Positions 16,345 to 24,942 are shown, counted from the first letter of the stretch. The stretch is 64,000 bases of DNA from Zoogloea sp. 1C4 (GCF_009469605.1 NZ_SSXU01000010.1:1-64000), one strand, 5' to 3'. The notes: generated by a model not told the origin, from the letters alone. Numbers and translations are program-made.

Positions 16345-17316
16345 TTAGTCGCGGAGCGGGTAGAACTTCAGCTCCAGCGTGCGGTTGAACAGTTCCGGCT
16401 TGTCGGGGCGCGGCAGCGGGCTCGACTTCTGGATGGCGCGTTCGATGGCGCCGTCGAGCTGGGCGTTGCCGGTGGAGCGCTTGAGGCGCACCTCGATCAC
16501 CGAGCCGTCGGGGAGCTGATCCACGTAGAACAGCGCGAAGGGGTCGCCGCTGACGCCCGGCGGCAGCACGATGTTGCCCTTCACCTTGGCGCGGATCTTC
16601 TCGATGTAGGCCTCGATGGCCTTGTTGCGGGCGGCGCTGGCTTTGGCGCCGGCGACCCGGGCGAGTTCTTCCTGGATCTGGCGGGACTGGCTGGCGTTCT
16701 CGCTGTCATGGGCCATCAGCTCACGCATCCGGCGGTCTTCGAGTTCGCGGGCGCGGGCGGCGGAGGCCTTGGCTTCCTTGTCGGCCTTGGCCTGGTCGAT
16801 GCGGGCCTGCTCGGCGCGGGCTTTGGCTTCGGCCTTCGGATCGGGTTTGGGCTCAGGCTTGGGCTCGGGTTTCTTCGGCTCGGGCTTGGGTTCCGGCTTT
16901 TTGGGTTCCGGTTTCGGCTCGGGCTTCTTGGGCTCAGGCTTGGGTTCGGGCTTCTTCGGCTCGGGCTTGACGATTTCCTTCACCGGCTTGGGCGGTGGCG
17001 GCTTCTTGGGCTCGGGCGCCTTGATGGCGATATCCGGCTGCTTGCGCGGCGGCGGGGTGGGCGCGGGTTCGTCTTCGGGCTCGGGCGGAGGCGGCGGCGC
17101 CGGGCGGGATTCGGCCGGCGGGGCGGGGGGCGGAGGCGGGGCGACGCGGGCGGCCGGCGGCGGCGCGCTCACCAGTTCGACCTCGACGGCGTCGGGCAGG
17201 CGGTTCTGCCAGCGCACGCCATAGAACAGGAACAGACCGAGCAGGACGTGGACAAGCGCAGCCAGCGCTGCCGACGACCACTTGCCCCGGTCATTACCGG
17301 ACAGCAAAGGTCTCAT
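16345..17316 (-). CDS. tolA: TolA energy-transducing protein
   Basis: A 323-residue protein spanning from inner membrane to outer membrane that couples the TolQR motor to TolB/Pal. One membrane helix lies at about 15-35. A long proline-rich region (50-165) includes Pro/Lys/Glu repeats at about 117-160, followed by a charged Ala-rich helix (165-215). A compact C-terminal domain (about 225-323) contains NIVLPPGVSGDPFALFYVDQLPDGSV-like sequence, the TolA_C/TonB-like domain. In E. coli the spacer is mostly Ala/Lys helix; here much of it is predicted polyproline. Its ATG overlaps tolR by four bases. Confidence 0.92.
   Translation of the reverse strand: MRPLLSGNDRGKWSSAALAALVHVLLGLFLFYGVRWQNRLPDAVEVELVSAPPPAARVAPPPPPAPPAESRPAPPPPPEPEDEPAPTPPPRKQPDIAIKAPEPKKPPPPKPVKEIVKPEPKKPEPKPEPKKPEPKPEPKKPEPKPEPKKPEPKPEPKPDPKAEAKARAEQARIDQAKADKEAKASAARARELEDRRMRELMAHDSENASQSRQIQEELARVAGAKASAARNKAIEAYIEKIRAKVKGNIVLPPGVSGDPFALFYVDQLPDGSVIEVRLKRSTGNAQLDGAIERAIQKSSPLPRPDKPELFNRTLELKFYPLRD
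16837..16971 (-). repeat. In-gene 30-bp-type repeat coding Pro-Glu-Pro-Lys units in tolA
   Basis: Tandem, slightly degenerate repeats inside tolA encode alternating PEPKK and PEPKP pentapeptides (residues about 117-160). The stretch would form a stiff polyproline-type rod across the periplasm. Such low-complexity repeats can change copy number by slippage. Confidence 0.75.
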
Positions 17317-17726
17317 CGGCTGGCTTTGCCGATCTGCGTCTGCAGGCCGACCTTGTTGACGCCTGCGTTACGCAGGTCGTTGAGGACATCCATGACCAGC
17401 TCGTACTTCACTTCCTTGTCGGCGGCGATCACCACCGGCTGGCCGGGGTTGGCCGACACGGCGTCCTGCACCGCGCCGATCAGGTCGCGGCGGTTGTAGG
17501 ACTTGGGCTGGGCCTGGCTGGTCTGGCTGAGGGTGAGCTCGCCCTGGGGCTTGACGGTGACGATCATGGCGTCGGTGGGCGGCGCGGGGACCTTGTCGAC
17601 GCTGGGCAGATTCACCGAGCCGGACTGGATCATCGGCGCGGTGACCATGAAGATGACGAGGAGCACCAGCATCACGTCGATGTAAGGCACGACGTTGATC
17701 TGGTTCATCAGGCGACGTTGACGCAT
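17313..17726 (-). CDS. tolR: TolR, ExbD-family motor subunit
   Basis: A 137-residue inner-membrane protein of the ExbD/TolR family. A single N-terminal helix, INVVPYIDVMLVLLVIFMV, contains the proton-carrying Asp of PYIDVMLVL. A periplasmic domain follows, ending LRNAGVNKVGLQT. With TolQ it forms the proton-driven motor acting on TolA. The stop overlaps the tolA start (ATGA), and its own start is 16 bases from the tolQ stop. Confidence 0.95.
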   Translation of the reverse strand: MRQRRLMNQINVVPYIDVMLVLLVIFMVTAPMIQSGSVNLPSVDKVPAPPTDAMIVTVKPQGELTLSQTSQAQPKSYNRRDLIGAVQDAVSANPGQPVVIAADKEVKYELVMDVLNDLRNAGVNKVGLQTQIGKASR

Positions 17727-17742
17727 TGCAGCTAGGCTCCGG

Positions 17743-18417
17743 TCAACGCAGCTGGCGCTGGAGGATGTTCAGGAATTCTTCGGTGAAGCTCTCGAAGCGG
17801 ATCGCGATGCGGTCGATGTCGTGGGCGAAGCGGTTGTAGGCGACGACCGCCGGAATCGCCGCGAACAGGCCGATGGCGGTGGCGACCAGCGCTTCGGCGA
17901 TGCCCGGCGCCACGTGGGCGAGGGTGGCCGAGCCGACGTTGGACAGGCCGCGGAAGGCGTTCATGATCCCCCACACGGTACCGAACAGGCCGACGTAAGG
18001 CGACACCGAACCCACCGAGGCGAGGAAGGCCAGGTGGGCTTCGAGATCATCGACCTCGCGCTGGTAGGTGGCACGCATGGCCCGGCGGGCGCCGTCCATG
18101 ATGGCACCGTGATCGAGGTTCTTGCCGCGCAGCTTGGCGAATTCGCGGTAGCCGGCTTCGAAGATGCGCTCCATGCCGGCGGCCTCGTGGCGGCCGGTGG
18201 CGGCGCTCTGGTACAGGGCGTTGAGGTCGCCGCCGCTCCAGAAGTCGCGTTCGAAGAGATCGGTCTTGCGCTTGGCGTCGCGGATCTGGAACCACTTGCG
18301 GAAGATCCAGTACCAGGACATGAAGGAGACGGTGCCGAGCAGCGCCATCACGAGCTTGACGAGGACGCTCGCGTTGGCGATCAGGGACAGGATTGAGAGG
18401 TCTTCGGTGACGTTCAT
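17743..18417 (-). CDS. tolQ: TolQ, ExbB/MotA-family motor subunit
   Basis: A 224-residue inner-membrane protein with three membrane segments (about 13-35, 130-155 and 165-195). The conserved block ASVGSVSPYVGLFGTVWGIMNAF and the last segment VATAIGLFAAIPAVVAYNRFA define the TolQ/ExbB family. It forms the proton channel with TolR. It follows ybgC by four bases, and all tol genes read in the same direction with little or no spacing. Confidence 0.95.
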   Translation of the reverse strand: MNVTEDLSILSLIANASVLVKLVMALLGTVSFMSWYWIFRKWFQIRDAKRKTDLFERDFWSGGDLNALYQSAATGRHEAAGMERIFEAGYREFAKLRGKNLDHGAIMDGARRAMRATYQREVDDLEAHLAFLASVGSVSPYVGLFGTVWGIMNAFRGLSNVGSATLAHVAPGIAEALVATAIGLFAAIPAVVAYNRFAHDIDRIAIRFESFTEEFLNILQRQLR

Positions 18418-18421
18418 CGGT

Positions 18422-18862
18422 TTAAACCAGGGTGGCGAACTGGTCGCGTACGGCAGGAGGGATCGGAATGGCGCGCTTGGCGGTGCTGTCGATGCAGGCG
18501 ATGGTGATCTGGGCGTCGAAAATGGGCTGGCCTTCGCGCTGGATCTGCTGGTCGAAGATCAGACTGGCGCGGCCGAGCCGGGAGACCCGGCTGACGACGT
18601 CCAGCATGTCGTCGAGGACGGCGGGCTGGCGGTAGTCGGCCTTCACGGAGCGCACCACGAAGACGACGCCTTGCTCGGCGGCGAGCCGGCCCTGCTCAAA
18701 ACCAATAGCCCGCAACCAGTCGGTGCGGGCTCTTTCGCAGAACTTCAGGTAGTTGGCGTAGTAAACCACACCACCGGCGTCGGTGTCTTCGTAGTAAACC
18801 CGCACCGGCAGCGTGAAGGACGCCTTCTCCGCGGCAGGAGCGGGATCGTTCGTGAAATGCAT
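18422..18862 (-). CDS. ybgC: Tol-Pal associated acyl-CoA thioesterase YbgC
   Basis: A 146-residue hot-dog fold 4-hydroxybenzoyl-CoA-thioesterase-family enzyme that hydrolyses short acyl-CoA or acyl-ACP and is tied to phospholipid metabolism in homologues. The family signature VRVYYEDTDAGGVVYYANYLKFCERARTDWL (about 21-51) contains the catalytic Asp of YEDTD. It is the first gene of the tol-pal operon and diverges from dksA across a 250-base gap. Confidence 0.95.
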   Translation of the reverse strand: MHFTNDPAPAAEKASFTLPVRVYYEDTDAGGVVYYANYLKFCERARTDWLRAIGFEQGRLAAEQGVVFVVRSVKADYRQPAVLDDMLDVVSRVSRLGRASLIFDQQIQREGQPIFDAQITIACIDSTAKRAIPIPPAVRDQFATLV

Positions 18863-18960
18863 CGCAACATTTTACCGCACGACTCGCCCTGATCCGAAGC
18901 AACGCGGTAGATTCAGTGTTTCAGAATGTAGGTGAGCGCGGGCCGATTGCGCTGGCCGCA

Positions 18961-18990
18961 TTGTAATTGCAGCAATCCTGTGCCTAGAAT
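18961..18990 (+). promoter_or_regulatory. Putative sigma-70 promoter of dksA
   Basis: TTGTAA (18961-18966) and TAGAAT (18985-18990), 18 bases apart, are the best promoter match in the ybgC-dksA gap and would give a leader of about 115 nt. A GGAGGAATAAG ribosome site directly precedes the dksA ATG. Confidence 0.5.
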
Positions 18991-19112
18991 CGCGCTCTTG
19001 GAGACAGGCTGGTGCGATTCGTGCATTGGCCAGCGAGTCGCAGATGGGCGATGTCGCGGCGCGGATGTCGCGGGATCCCGGCCCGACAGTCGATTCATGG
19101 GAGGAATAAGAG

Positions 19113-19544
19113 ATGGTTGCAACTACCAGCAAAGACAAGACGCTGACCGAGGCCGAGATTCTGGCCATGCCGGAAGATGACTACATGAATCCGGCGCAGC
19201 TCGAGTTCTTCCGCTTGCGCTTGTCGAAGATGCGTGAAGAGCTGCTCGAGAATGCCGCCAGCACCGGCGCGAACCTGCGCGAGAACGAGATCGTCGCCGA
19301 TCCGGCCGACCGGGCCACGGTCGAGGAAGAGCACGCCCTCGAGCTGCGCGTGCGCGATCGCGAACGCAAGCTGATCAAGAAGATCGAGGAAGCCCTCGAG
19401 CGCATCGCCGAAGGTGAATACGGCTGGTGCGAGGAAACCGGCGACCCGATCGGGATCGGCCGCCTGCTCGCCCGCCCGACCGCCACCCTGTCGATCGACG
19501 CCCAGGAGCGTCGCGAGCGCACCCAGAAGCTCTACGGGGAATAA
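19113..19544 (+). CDS. dksA: RNA polymerase-binding factor DksA (cysteine-poor form)
   Basis: A 143-residue DksA/TraR-family protein that enters the RNA polymerase secondary channel and works with ppGpp in the stringent response. The coiled coil carries the tip motif DPADRATVEEE and the C-terminal globular part reads WCEETGDPIGIGRLLARP. Only one of the four zinc cysteines of E. coli DksA remains: positions two to four are Thr, Ser and Ala. The fold must therefore hold without zinc, as reported for other Cys-poor DksA proteins. It precedes a CobW-type GTPase and zinc-uptake genes. Confidence 0.95.
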   Translation: MVATTSKDKTLTEAEILAMPEDDYMNPAQLEFFRLRLSKMREELLENAASTGANLRENEIVADPADRATVEEEHALELRVRDRERKLIKKIEEALERIAEGEYGWCEETGDPIGIGRLLARPTATLSIDAQERRERTQKLYGE

Positions 19545-19600
19545 TCCCCCCGTTCCCGCTTCCTGCTTCACCCTGTTTCGCCGGATCGGCCAGGCCCACC

Positions 19601-20665
19601 ATGACCGCTCCGGCGAACCGCATTCCTGTCACCCTGCTCACCGGGTTCCTCGGTTCGGGCAAGACCACCCTGCTCAATCACCTGCTGCGCCAGCCCGAGC
19701 TGGCCGGGACGGTGGTGCTCGTCAACGAATTTGGCGCCGTGCCGCTGGATCACCTGCTTGTCGAGAAGATCGACGAGGACGTGGTGCTGCTCGAATCCGG
19801 CTGCATCTGCTGCTCGGTGCGGGGTGATCTGTCGCGGGCGCTTAAGGATGTCTTCATGCGCCGCCTGCGTCGGGAGCTTCCCGCGCTGACCCGGGTGGTC
19901 ATCGAGACCACCGGCCTCGCCGATCCGGCGCCGGTGATCTTCACCCTGATGCAGGATTTCTTCATCGCCGAACGCTACCGCCTCGACGGCGTGGTGACGG
20001 CGGTGGATGCGGTGTTCGGCGCCGGGCAGCTCGCCCGCCAACCCGAGGCCGTCAAGCAGGCCGCGATGGCCGACCGGCTCATCATCACCAAGTGCGACCA
20101 GGCGCCACCCGACGCCGTGGATGCGCTGGCGGAGGCGCTCGCCGGGCTCAATCCGGGTGCGGCCCAGTTTCGCGTTGAAGGCGGCGTGGTCGAGCCCTCT
20201 GCGGTGCTCGATTGCGGCCTGTGGAACCCGGCCACCAAATCCGCCGACGTGGCGCGCTGGCTCGCCGACGAAGCCGTCGCCGCCCGGGCTGCCCGCAATC
20301 CTTACGCGCCCGCCGGCCGCAGTGCCCGCGCCGCCGACCCGAACCGGCACGACGCCAGCACCCATGCCTTCGTGGTGCGCATCGACCAGCCCGTGGGCTG
20401 GGGCGATTTCTCCACGGCCCTCGACATGCTCCAGGGCCTCAAGGGCGATCACCTGCTGCGGGTGAAAGGCATCGTGAACGTGCGGGGCGAGGCCGCGCCG
20501 CGGGTCATCCAGTGCGTCCATCACCTGCGCTACCCGGATGCCGCGCTGCCGGCCTGGCCGGATGACGACCGGTCCACCCGGCTGGTGTTCATCGTCCGCG
20601 ATCTCGACCGCGCCATTGTCGACCACGCGTTTGCCTGCTTCTGCGCGTCGGAGGCAGCGGCGTGA
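19601..20665 (+). CDS. CobW/COG0523 family GTPase (metal chaperone type)
   Basis: A 354-residue G3E-family GTPase. The P-loop GFLGSGKTT (15-23), the metal-binding motif CICC (68-71), the Glu of VNEFG and TKCD for guanine specificity are all present, followed by a CobW C-terminal domain (about 250-345). COG0523 proteins deliver zinc or other metals to client enzymes under limitation. ATG 19601 fits the conserved N-terminus; a longer open frame crossing the end of dksA is rejected. Neighbours (zinc-type ABC importer) support a zinc role. The Cys-poor DksA next door would be one factor not needing zinc. Confidence 0.9.
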   Translation: MTAPANRIPVTLLTGFLGSGKTTLLNHLLRQPELAGTVVLVNEFGAVPLDHLLVEKIDEDVVLLESGCICCSVRGDLSRALKDVFMRRLRRELPALTRVVIETTGLADPAPVIFTLMQDFFIAERYRLDGVVTAVDAVFGAGQLARQPEAVKQAAMADRLIITKCDQAPPDAVDALAEALAGLNPGAAQFRVEGGVVEPSAVLDCGLWNPATKSADVARWLADEAVAARAARNPYAPAGRSARAADPNRHDASTHAFVVRIDQPVGWGDFSTALDMLQGLKGDHLLRVKGIVNVRGEAAPRVIQCVHHLRYPDAALPAWPDDDRSTRLVFIVRDLDRAIVDHAFACFCASEAAA

Positions 20666-21060
20666 GGCACATCGCGCTGCCTTTCCGCCTGCCGCGCCGG
20701 GCCTCGCCGCTGTTTCGCAGCGTGCTGGCGCTGGTGCTGGTGTGCGCCCAGCTGTTCGCTGCCGCCCACGCCCTCAGCCACGTGGGCGACGGGCTGGCGG
20801 AGCGCCGCGGTGCGGGCATGCTTGCCGCGACGCCGGCGACCACCGGCGAGACTGGCCCCGGCGGCCTGCCCGCGGCGGAGCGTCACGAGCGCTGCCTGCT
20901 GTGCCTGGCCGCGGCCGATCTGGCTTTTGTCCTCCCGCCCTCGCCGGCCGTGCTGGTCGTCGAGACGCTCCCGCCCGCGCAGCTTGCCGAACCCGCCGTG
21001 GTGCTGGTGGCCCGGCGCGCGCCCTGCCCACCCTGTCGCGGGCCGCCCGCTTCCGTCTGA
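20662..21060 (+). CDS. DUF2946-like small membrane/periplasmic protein
   Basis: A 132-residue protein starting with GTG that overlaps the cobW stop by four bases (GTGA). One N-terminal hydrophobic segment (about 16-40, LFRSVLALVLVCAQLFAAAHA) is followed by a region with HSLV-like spacing: HALSHVGDG, ERHERCLLCLAAADLA and a C-terminal CPPC. The His/Cys layout resembles DUF2946/CopL-like proteins that occur with metal transport genes. Family membership is a resemblance only. Coupling to cobW and the zinc importer suggests a role in metal handling at the cell envelope. Confidence 0.6.
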   Translation: MRHIALPFRLPRRASPLFRSVLALVLVCAQLFAAAHALSHVGDGLAERRGAGMLAATPATTGETGPGGLPAAERHERCLLCLAAADLAFVLPPSPAVLVVETLPPAQLAEPAVVLVARRAPCPPCRGPPASV

Positions 21061-21159
21061 TCCCGTTCCCGAACCGCTGACCGGCGTCCGTCGCTGCCCG
21101 AGGGCAAGACGCGCGCCGGCCGGCTGCTTTATCCGAACTGATCCGACGGAGCACTCTCC

Positions 21160-22569
21160 ATGAAATTCGTACGACCCGCCGCCCTCTGCGCGGCGCTCGC
21201 GGCGTTGCCGCATGCCGCCCTGGCGGCCCCCGACGCGGCTTCCGAAGCCGACCTGAAACAGCTCCGCAACCAGCTGCGCGAACTCCGCGAAACCTACCAG
21301 CAGCGCATCGACGCCCTCGAGCGCCGGCTTGCCGACGCAGAGGCCCGTAGCGCCTCCGCGGTGGCCGTGGCGGCCGAGGCCGACCGCACGGCCGCTCGCG
21401 CCGAGAGCGTGGCCAAGGCCAGTGCCGAGCCCGCGCCCCAGCGCCCGGCGGGCGAGTCCGCCTTCAACCCGGCGGTGTCGCTGATCATCGACAGCAAGTT
21501 CACCCGCCTGCAGCGCGACCCGTCCACCTACCGCATCGACGGCTTCATCCCGTCTGGCGGCGAGGTCGGGCCACCGAAGAAGGGCTTCTCCCTGGGCGAA
21601 TCCGAGCTGGCCTTCTCCGCCAATATCGACCACCTGTTCCGCGGCAACGCGCGTTTCTCGCTGGCCGAGGACGACGGCGCCGGCGTCGTCGAGGTGGAAG
21701 AGGTGAACGTGGAAAGTCTGGCCCTGCCGGCCGGCCTCAAGATGAAGGCCGGGCGCTTCCTGTCCGGCGTCGGCTACATCAACCAGCAGCATCCCCACGA
21801 GTGGGATTTCACCGACGCGCCGCTGGCCTACAAGGCCTTCTTCGGCTATCGCCTGCAGAACGACGGCGTGCAGTTGCGCTGGGTGGCGCCGACCGCGTTG
21901 TTCATGGAGTTTGGCGCCGAAGCGGCCAATGGCGGCAAGTTCCCCGGGGCCGAGCGCCACACCAACGGCGCCGGGCTGTGGACGGCCTTCGCCCACGTGG
22001 GCGGCGACATCGGCGAGTCGTCGGCGTGGCAGGCGGGCCTGTCCCACGTGCGCACCCATCCCCAGGAGCGGGCCTTCGAGGATGGCGGCTTCACCAACGC
22101 CTTCTCGGGGCGCAGCCAGACGTGGATCGCCGATTTCATCTACAAGTGGGCGCCGGGTGGCAACAGCCGCGACACCTATTTCAAGCTTCAGGGCGAATAC
22201 CTGCGCCGCACCGAATCGGGTTCGATCAACTACGGCGGCGACGGCAACGACTACGCGGCGCGGCTGCGCCAGTCGGGCGCCTACCTGCAGGCGGTGTATC
22301 AGTTCATGCCGCGCTGGCGGGTGGGCGTGCGCGGTGACTGGCTGCGCTCGGGCAACGTCGATCTGGGCGGTCTGACCAGCGCCGAGCTGCCGATCCTGGC
22401 CGGCTACGACCCGACCCGTCAGTCGGCGATGGTGGATTGGTCGCCGTCGGAGTTCTCGCGCCTGCGTCTGCAGGTGGCGCGGGACAAGTCGCGCAGCGGC
22501 GAGTCCGACAACCAGGTGTGGCTGCAGTACGTGATGAGCCTTGGCGCCCACGGTGCTCACAAGTTCTGA
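21160..22569 (+). CDS. Outer-membrane beta-barrel protein of zinc-uptake locus
   Basis: A 469-residue exported protein with a signal peptide (about 1-23, ending ALAA), a short coiled coil (25-70, LKQLRNQLRELRETYQQRI) and a long beta-rich region. Alternating aromatic strands such as YRLQNDGVQLRWV and QLQYVMSLGAHGAHKF-like ends are typical of a porin barrel. The N-terminal coiled coil followed by a barrel is seen in trimeric porins. It lies between the CobW/DUF2946 genes and a zinc-type ABC importer. It may let metal or a metal complex through the outer membrane. Substrate is inferred from neighbours only. Confidence 0.7.
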   Translation: MKFVRPAALCAALAALPHAALAAPDAASEADLKQLRNQLRELRETYQQRIDALERRLADAEARSASAVAVAAEADRTAARAESVAKASAEPAPQRPAGESAFNPAVSLIIDSKFTRLQRDPSTYRIDGFIPSGGEVGPPKKGFSLGESELAFSANIDHLFRGNARFSLAEDDGAGVVEVEEVNVESLALPAGLKMKAGRFLSGVGYINQQHPHEWDFTDAPLAYKAFFGYRLQNDGVQLRWVAPTALFMEFGAEAANGGKFPGAERHTNGAGLWTAFAHVGGDIGESSAWQAGLSHVRTHPQERAFEDGGFTNAFSGRSQTWIADFIYKWAPGGNSRDTYFKLQGEYLRRTESGSINYGGDGNDYAARLRQSGAYLQAVYQFMPRWRVGVRGDWLRSGNVDLGGLTSAELPILAGYDPTRQSAMVDWSPSEFSRLRLQVARDKSRSGESDNQVWLQYVMSLGAHGAHKF

Positions 22570-22580
22570 GGAGCCGGAAG

Positions 22581-23492
22581 ATGATCGACAAGTTGATCCT
22601 GCGCGTCGTCGCGCTGCTGAGCGTGCTGCTGCCGGCCCTGCCGGCCACGGCGTCTGTCAATGTGTTTGCCACGGTGCCAGAGTGGGCGGCGCTGGCGAAG
22701 GAGATCGGGGGCGACAAGGTCAATGTGCTGGCCGCCACCACCGCCCTTCAGGACCCGCACCGCATCGAGGCGCGTCCGTCGCTGATCGCCCGGGCGCGGA
22801 GCAGCCAGCTGGTGGTGGCCACCGGCGCCGACCTGGAGATCGGCTGGTTGCCGCTGGTGCTGCGGGAGTCCGGCAATCCGGCGATCCAGCCGGGGCAGCC
22901 GGGCTACTTCGAGGCGACCTCGGCGGTGCGCCTGCTGGAAGTGCCAGCCCGCCTCGACCGGGCGGACGGCGACGTGCATCCCGGTGGCAACCCCCACATC
23001 CAGCTCGATCCGCGCAACATCCTGGCGGTGGGCGAGGCGCTGACGGCCCGGCTGGCCCAGGTGGACCCGGCCAACGCCGCCGCCTACAAGGCGGGCCTCG
23101 CGCGCTTCGCCGAGCGCTGGAAGGCGGCGATGGGGCGCTGGGAGCAGGCCGCCGCGCCGCTTCGGGGCGTGCCGGTGTGGGTGCAGCACAAGGGCTTTCC
23201 GTATCTGTCGGCCTGGCTGGGCCTGAAGGAGCTGGGCGCGCTGGAGCCCAAGCCGGGCGTCGAGGCGGGCAGCGCCCAGCTCGCTGGCCTGCTGGAGCGC
23301 CAGAAGGCCACGCCGGCCAGGATGATCCTGCGCCCGGCCTACGCCCGGCCCACGTCGTCGGACTGGATGGCCGAGCGGGCGAAGATCCCGGTGGTCGTGC
23401 TGCCCTACACCGTGGGCGGCTCAAGTGAGGCGTCCGACCTGTTCGGGCTGTTCGACGACACCCTCCGGCGCCTGCTCGTCGGCGCGAAGTAG
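22581..23492 (+). CDS. Zinc/manganese ABC importer substrate-binding protein (ZnuA-like)
   Basis: A 303-residue periplasmic metal-binding protein of the cluster A-I (ZnuA/TroA) family. Signal peptide about 1-24 (ending PATA). Candidate metal ligands are His60 in LQDPHRIEARPS, His139 in GGNPHIQLDP and His203 in VQHKGFPYL, plus an acidic residue near the C-terminus. The His-rich loop found in many ZnuA proteins is short or absent, so zinc versus manganese is not decided by sequence. ATG 22581 follows a GGAG site and comes 11 bases after the porin stop; it is cotranscribed with the ATPase and permease. Confidence 0.88.
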   Translation: MIDKLILRVVALLSVLLPALPATASVNVFATVPEWAALAKEIGGDKVNVLAATTALQDPHRIEARPSLIARARSSQLVVATGADLEIGWLPLVLRESGNPAIQPGQPGYFEATSAVRLLEVPARLDRADGDVHPGGNPHIQLDPRNILAVGEALTARLAQVDPANAAAYKAGLARFAERWKAAMGRWEQAAAPLRGVPVWVQHKGFPYLSAWLGLKELGALEPKPGVEAGSAQLAGLLERQKATPARMILRPAYARPTSSDWMAERAKIPVVVLPYTVGGSSEASDLFGLFDDTLRRLLVGAK

Positions 23493-23505
23493 GGAGGGGC
23501 GCGGC

Positions 23506-24084
23506 ATGGACGGATTCCTGATCCGCGCCCGCGGTCTGGTGGCCGGCTATGCCGCGCCGGTGGCCGGCCCGCTGGATTTCGAGCTGCGCCGGGGCGAGAT
23601 CCTCGGCCTCGCGGGGCCCAACGGCGCCGGCAAGTCAACGCTGCTCAAGGCCCTGTGGGGTGGCGTGCGGGTGTTTGGCGGCACGGTGGAGAAGGCGCCG
23701 GGGCTGGCGATCTCCCATCAGGCCCAGGGCTTTGACGACCTGCGTGGCATTCCGCTCACCGGACGCGAGTTGCTGCGCCTCACCGGCGCCACGACCGACG
23801 GCCTGCCGGCGTGGCTGTCGGGCCGGCTCGACGAGCGCCTCGACCGGCTCTCCGGCGGGCAGCTGCAGTTCCTGCGTCTGTGGGCCTGCCTCGCCGCGCC
23901 GGCCGACCTGATCCTGCTCGACGAGCCCACCAACAACCTCGACAAGGCCGGCGTGGCTTTCCTGTCGGACTGGCTCGGCCACGCCCACGCGGCGCAGGGC
24001 ATCGTGATCGTCTCCCATGACCACAGTTTCATCGACCAGGTGTGCACCCGGGTGGTGAACGTGGGCGAGGAGTCGCCCGCATGA
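23506..24084 (+). CDS. Metal ABC importer ATPase (short ZnuC-like)
   Basis: A 192-residue ABC ATPase that powers the metal importer. Walker A GPNGAGKST (37-45), signature LSGGQLQFLRLW (about 117-128), Walker B LILLDEPTNNLD and the switch His in VSHDHSF are intact. It is shorter than typical ZnuC (about 230-250): the C-terminal tail after the H-loop is minimal, and the helical region is compact. ATG 23506 is preferred because AGGGAGGGG lies upstream. Its stop overlaps the permease ATG (ATGA). Confidence 0.9.
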   Translation: MDGFLIRARGLVAGYAAPVAGPLDFELRRGEILGLAGPNGAGKSTLLKALWGGVRVFGGTVEKAPGLAISHQAQGFDDLRGIPLTGRELLRLTGATTDGLPAWLSGRLDERLDRLSGGQLQFLRLWACLAAPADLILLDEPTNNLDKAGVAFLSDWLGHAHAAQGIVIVSHDHSFIDQVCTRVVNVGEESPA

Positions 24085-24872
24085 GCTTCGATCTGCTCTT
24101 CGATCCGCTGTTCCGGGTGCCGTTCTTCACCGGCCTGCTGCTGGCTGGCCTGCTGCCGCTGGTGGGCATGTACCTGCGCCTGCGGGACGAATGGCTGGCG
24201 GCGCTGGCCTTTGCCCAGATGGCGTCGGCCGGGGCGCTGCTGGCGATGGTGGCCGACTGGCCGATGATCGCCGGCGGCCTGCTGGCGGCCGTGGTGGCGG
24301 CGCTGGTGAAAGGCGTCGCCGCGCGAGCGGGGGCCGGCGCCTACGTGCTGATGATGCTCCTCGCCTGGGGCGCCGGGGTGCTGCTGGTGGCCAATCATCC
24401 GCTGGCCGAACAGGCCGGCCACGCACTCTTCGACGGTCAGCTATATTTCACTGGTGAAGGCCACCTGGTGGCCGCTGCGCTGGCCGTGGCGGTAATCGTG
24501 CCGCTGCTGGCCTGGCTGTCCCGGCCCTTGCTGCTGGCGCGCTTCTTTCCGGAGTTCTACCGGGCCCGGGGGCGCAACGAGCGGCCGCGGCTGATGCTCT
24601 TCGATCTGCTGGCCAGCCTTGCGGTGGCGCTGGCGACGGTCAGCCTGGGGGTGATGGCGGCCTTCGCGCTGGTCTTCGTGCCGCCGCTCCTGGCCTGCCG
24701 TTTTGGCCGCGGCTGGCGATCGGGCCTGGTGCTCTCGGCTGTCATCGGAATGGCGGGGTACTGCGTTGCGTTTGCGGTGTCGCTGGGTTTCGACCAGCCT
24801 TTCGGGCCGGTTTGTGCGGTGCTTTTCGTGGTGCTCGTTTTGGTGATGGGCGTGAAATCCGACAGGATGTAA
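24081..24872 (+). CDS. Metal ABC importer permease (ZnuB-like, ABC-3 family)
   Basis: A 263-residue inner-membrane permease of the ABC-3 family that forms the channel for zinc or manganese. About eight hydrophobic segments, from FFTGLLLAGLLPLVGMYL to VCAVLFVVLVLVMGV, match the family. The segment RLRDEWLAALAFAQMASAGALLA corresponds to the family's conserved region near the ATPase contact. It begins four bases before the ATPase stop and is the last gene of the metal-uptake operon. Confidence 0.88.
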   Translation: MSFDLLFDPLFRVPFFTGLLLAGLLPLVGMYLRLRDEWLAALAFAQMASAGALLAMVADWPMIAGGLLAAVVAALVKGVAARAGAGAYVLMMLLAWGAGVLLVANHPLAEQAGHALFDGQLYFTGEGHLVAAALAVAVIVPLLAWLSRPLLLARFFPEFYRARGRNERPRLMLFDLLASLAVALATVSLGVMAAFALVFVPPLLACRFGRGWRSGLVLSAVIGMAGYCVAFAVSLGFDQPFGPVCAVLFVVLVLVMGVKSDRM

Positions 24873-24942
24873 ATCACGGAGCCCGTGCTTTGTAGAGTGA
24901 TATCCTAGTCAATCGTAAAAAAGTAACTTGGAGGGTATGGGA

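Noticed and set aside
19535-19548. GGGGA-ATAA-TCCCC hairpin at the dksA stop as a terminator
   Set aside because: Stem of five pairs and no T run; too weak, and cobW follows closely on the same strand.
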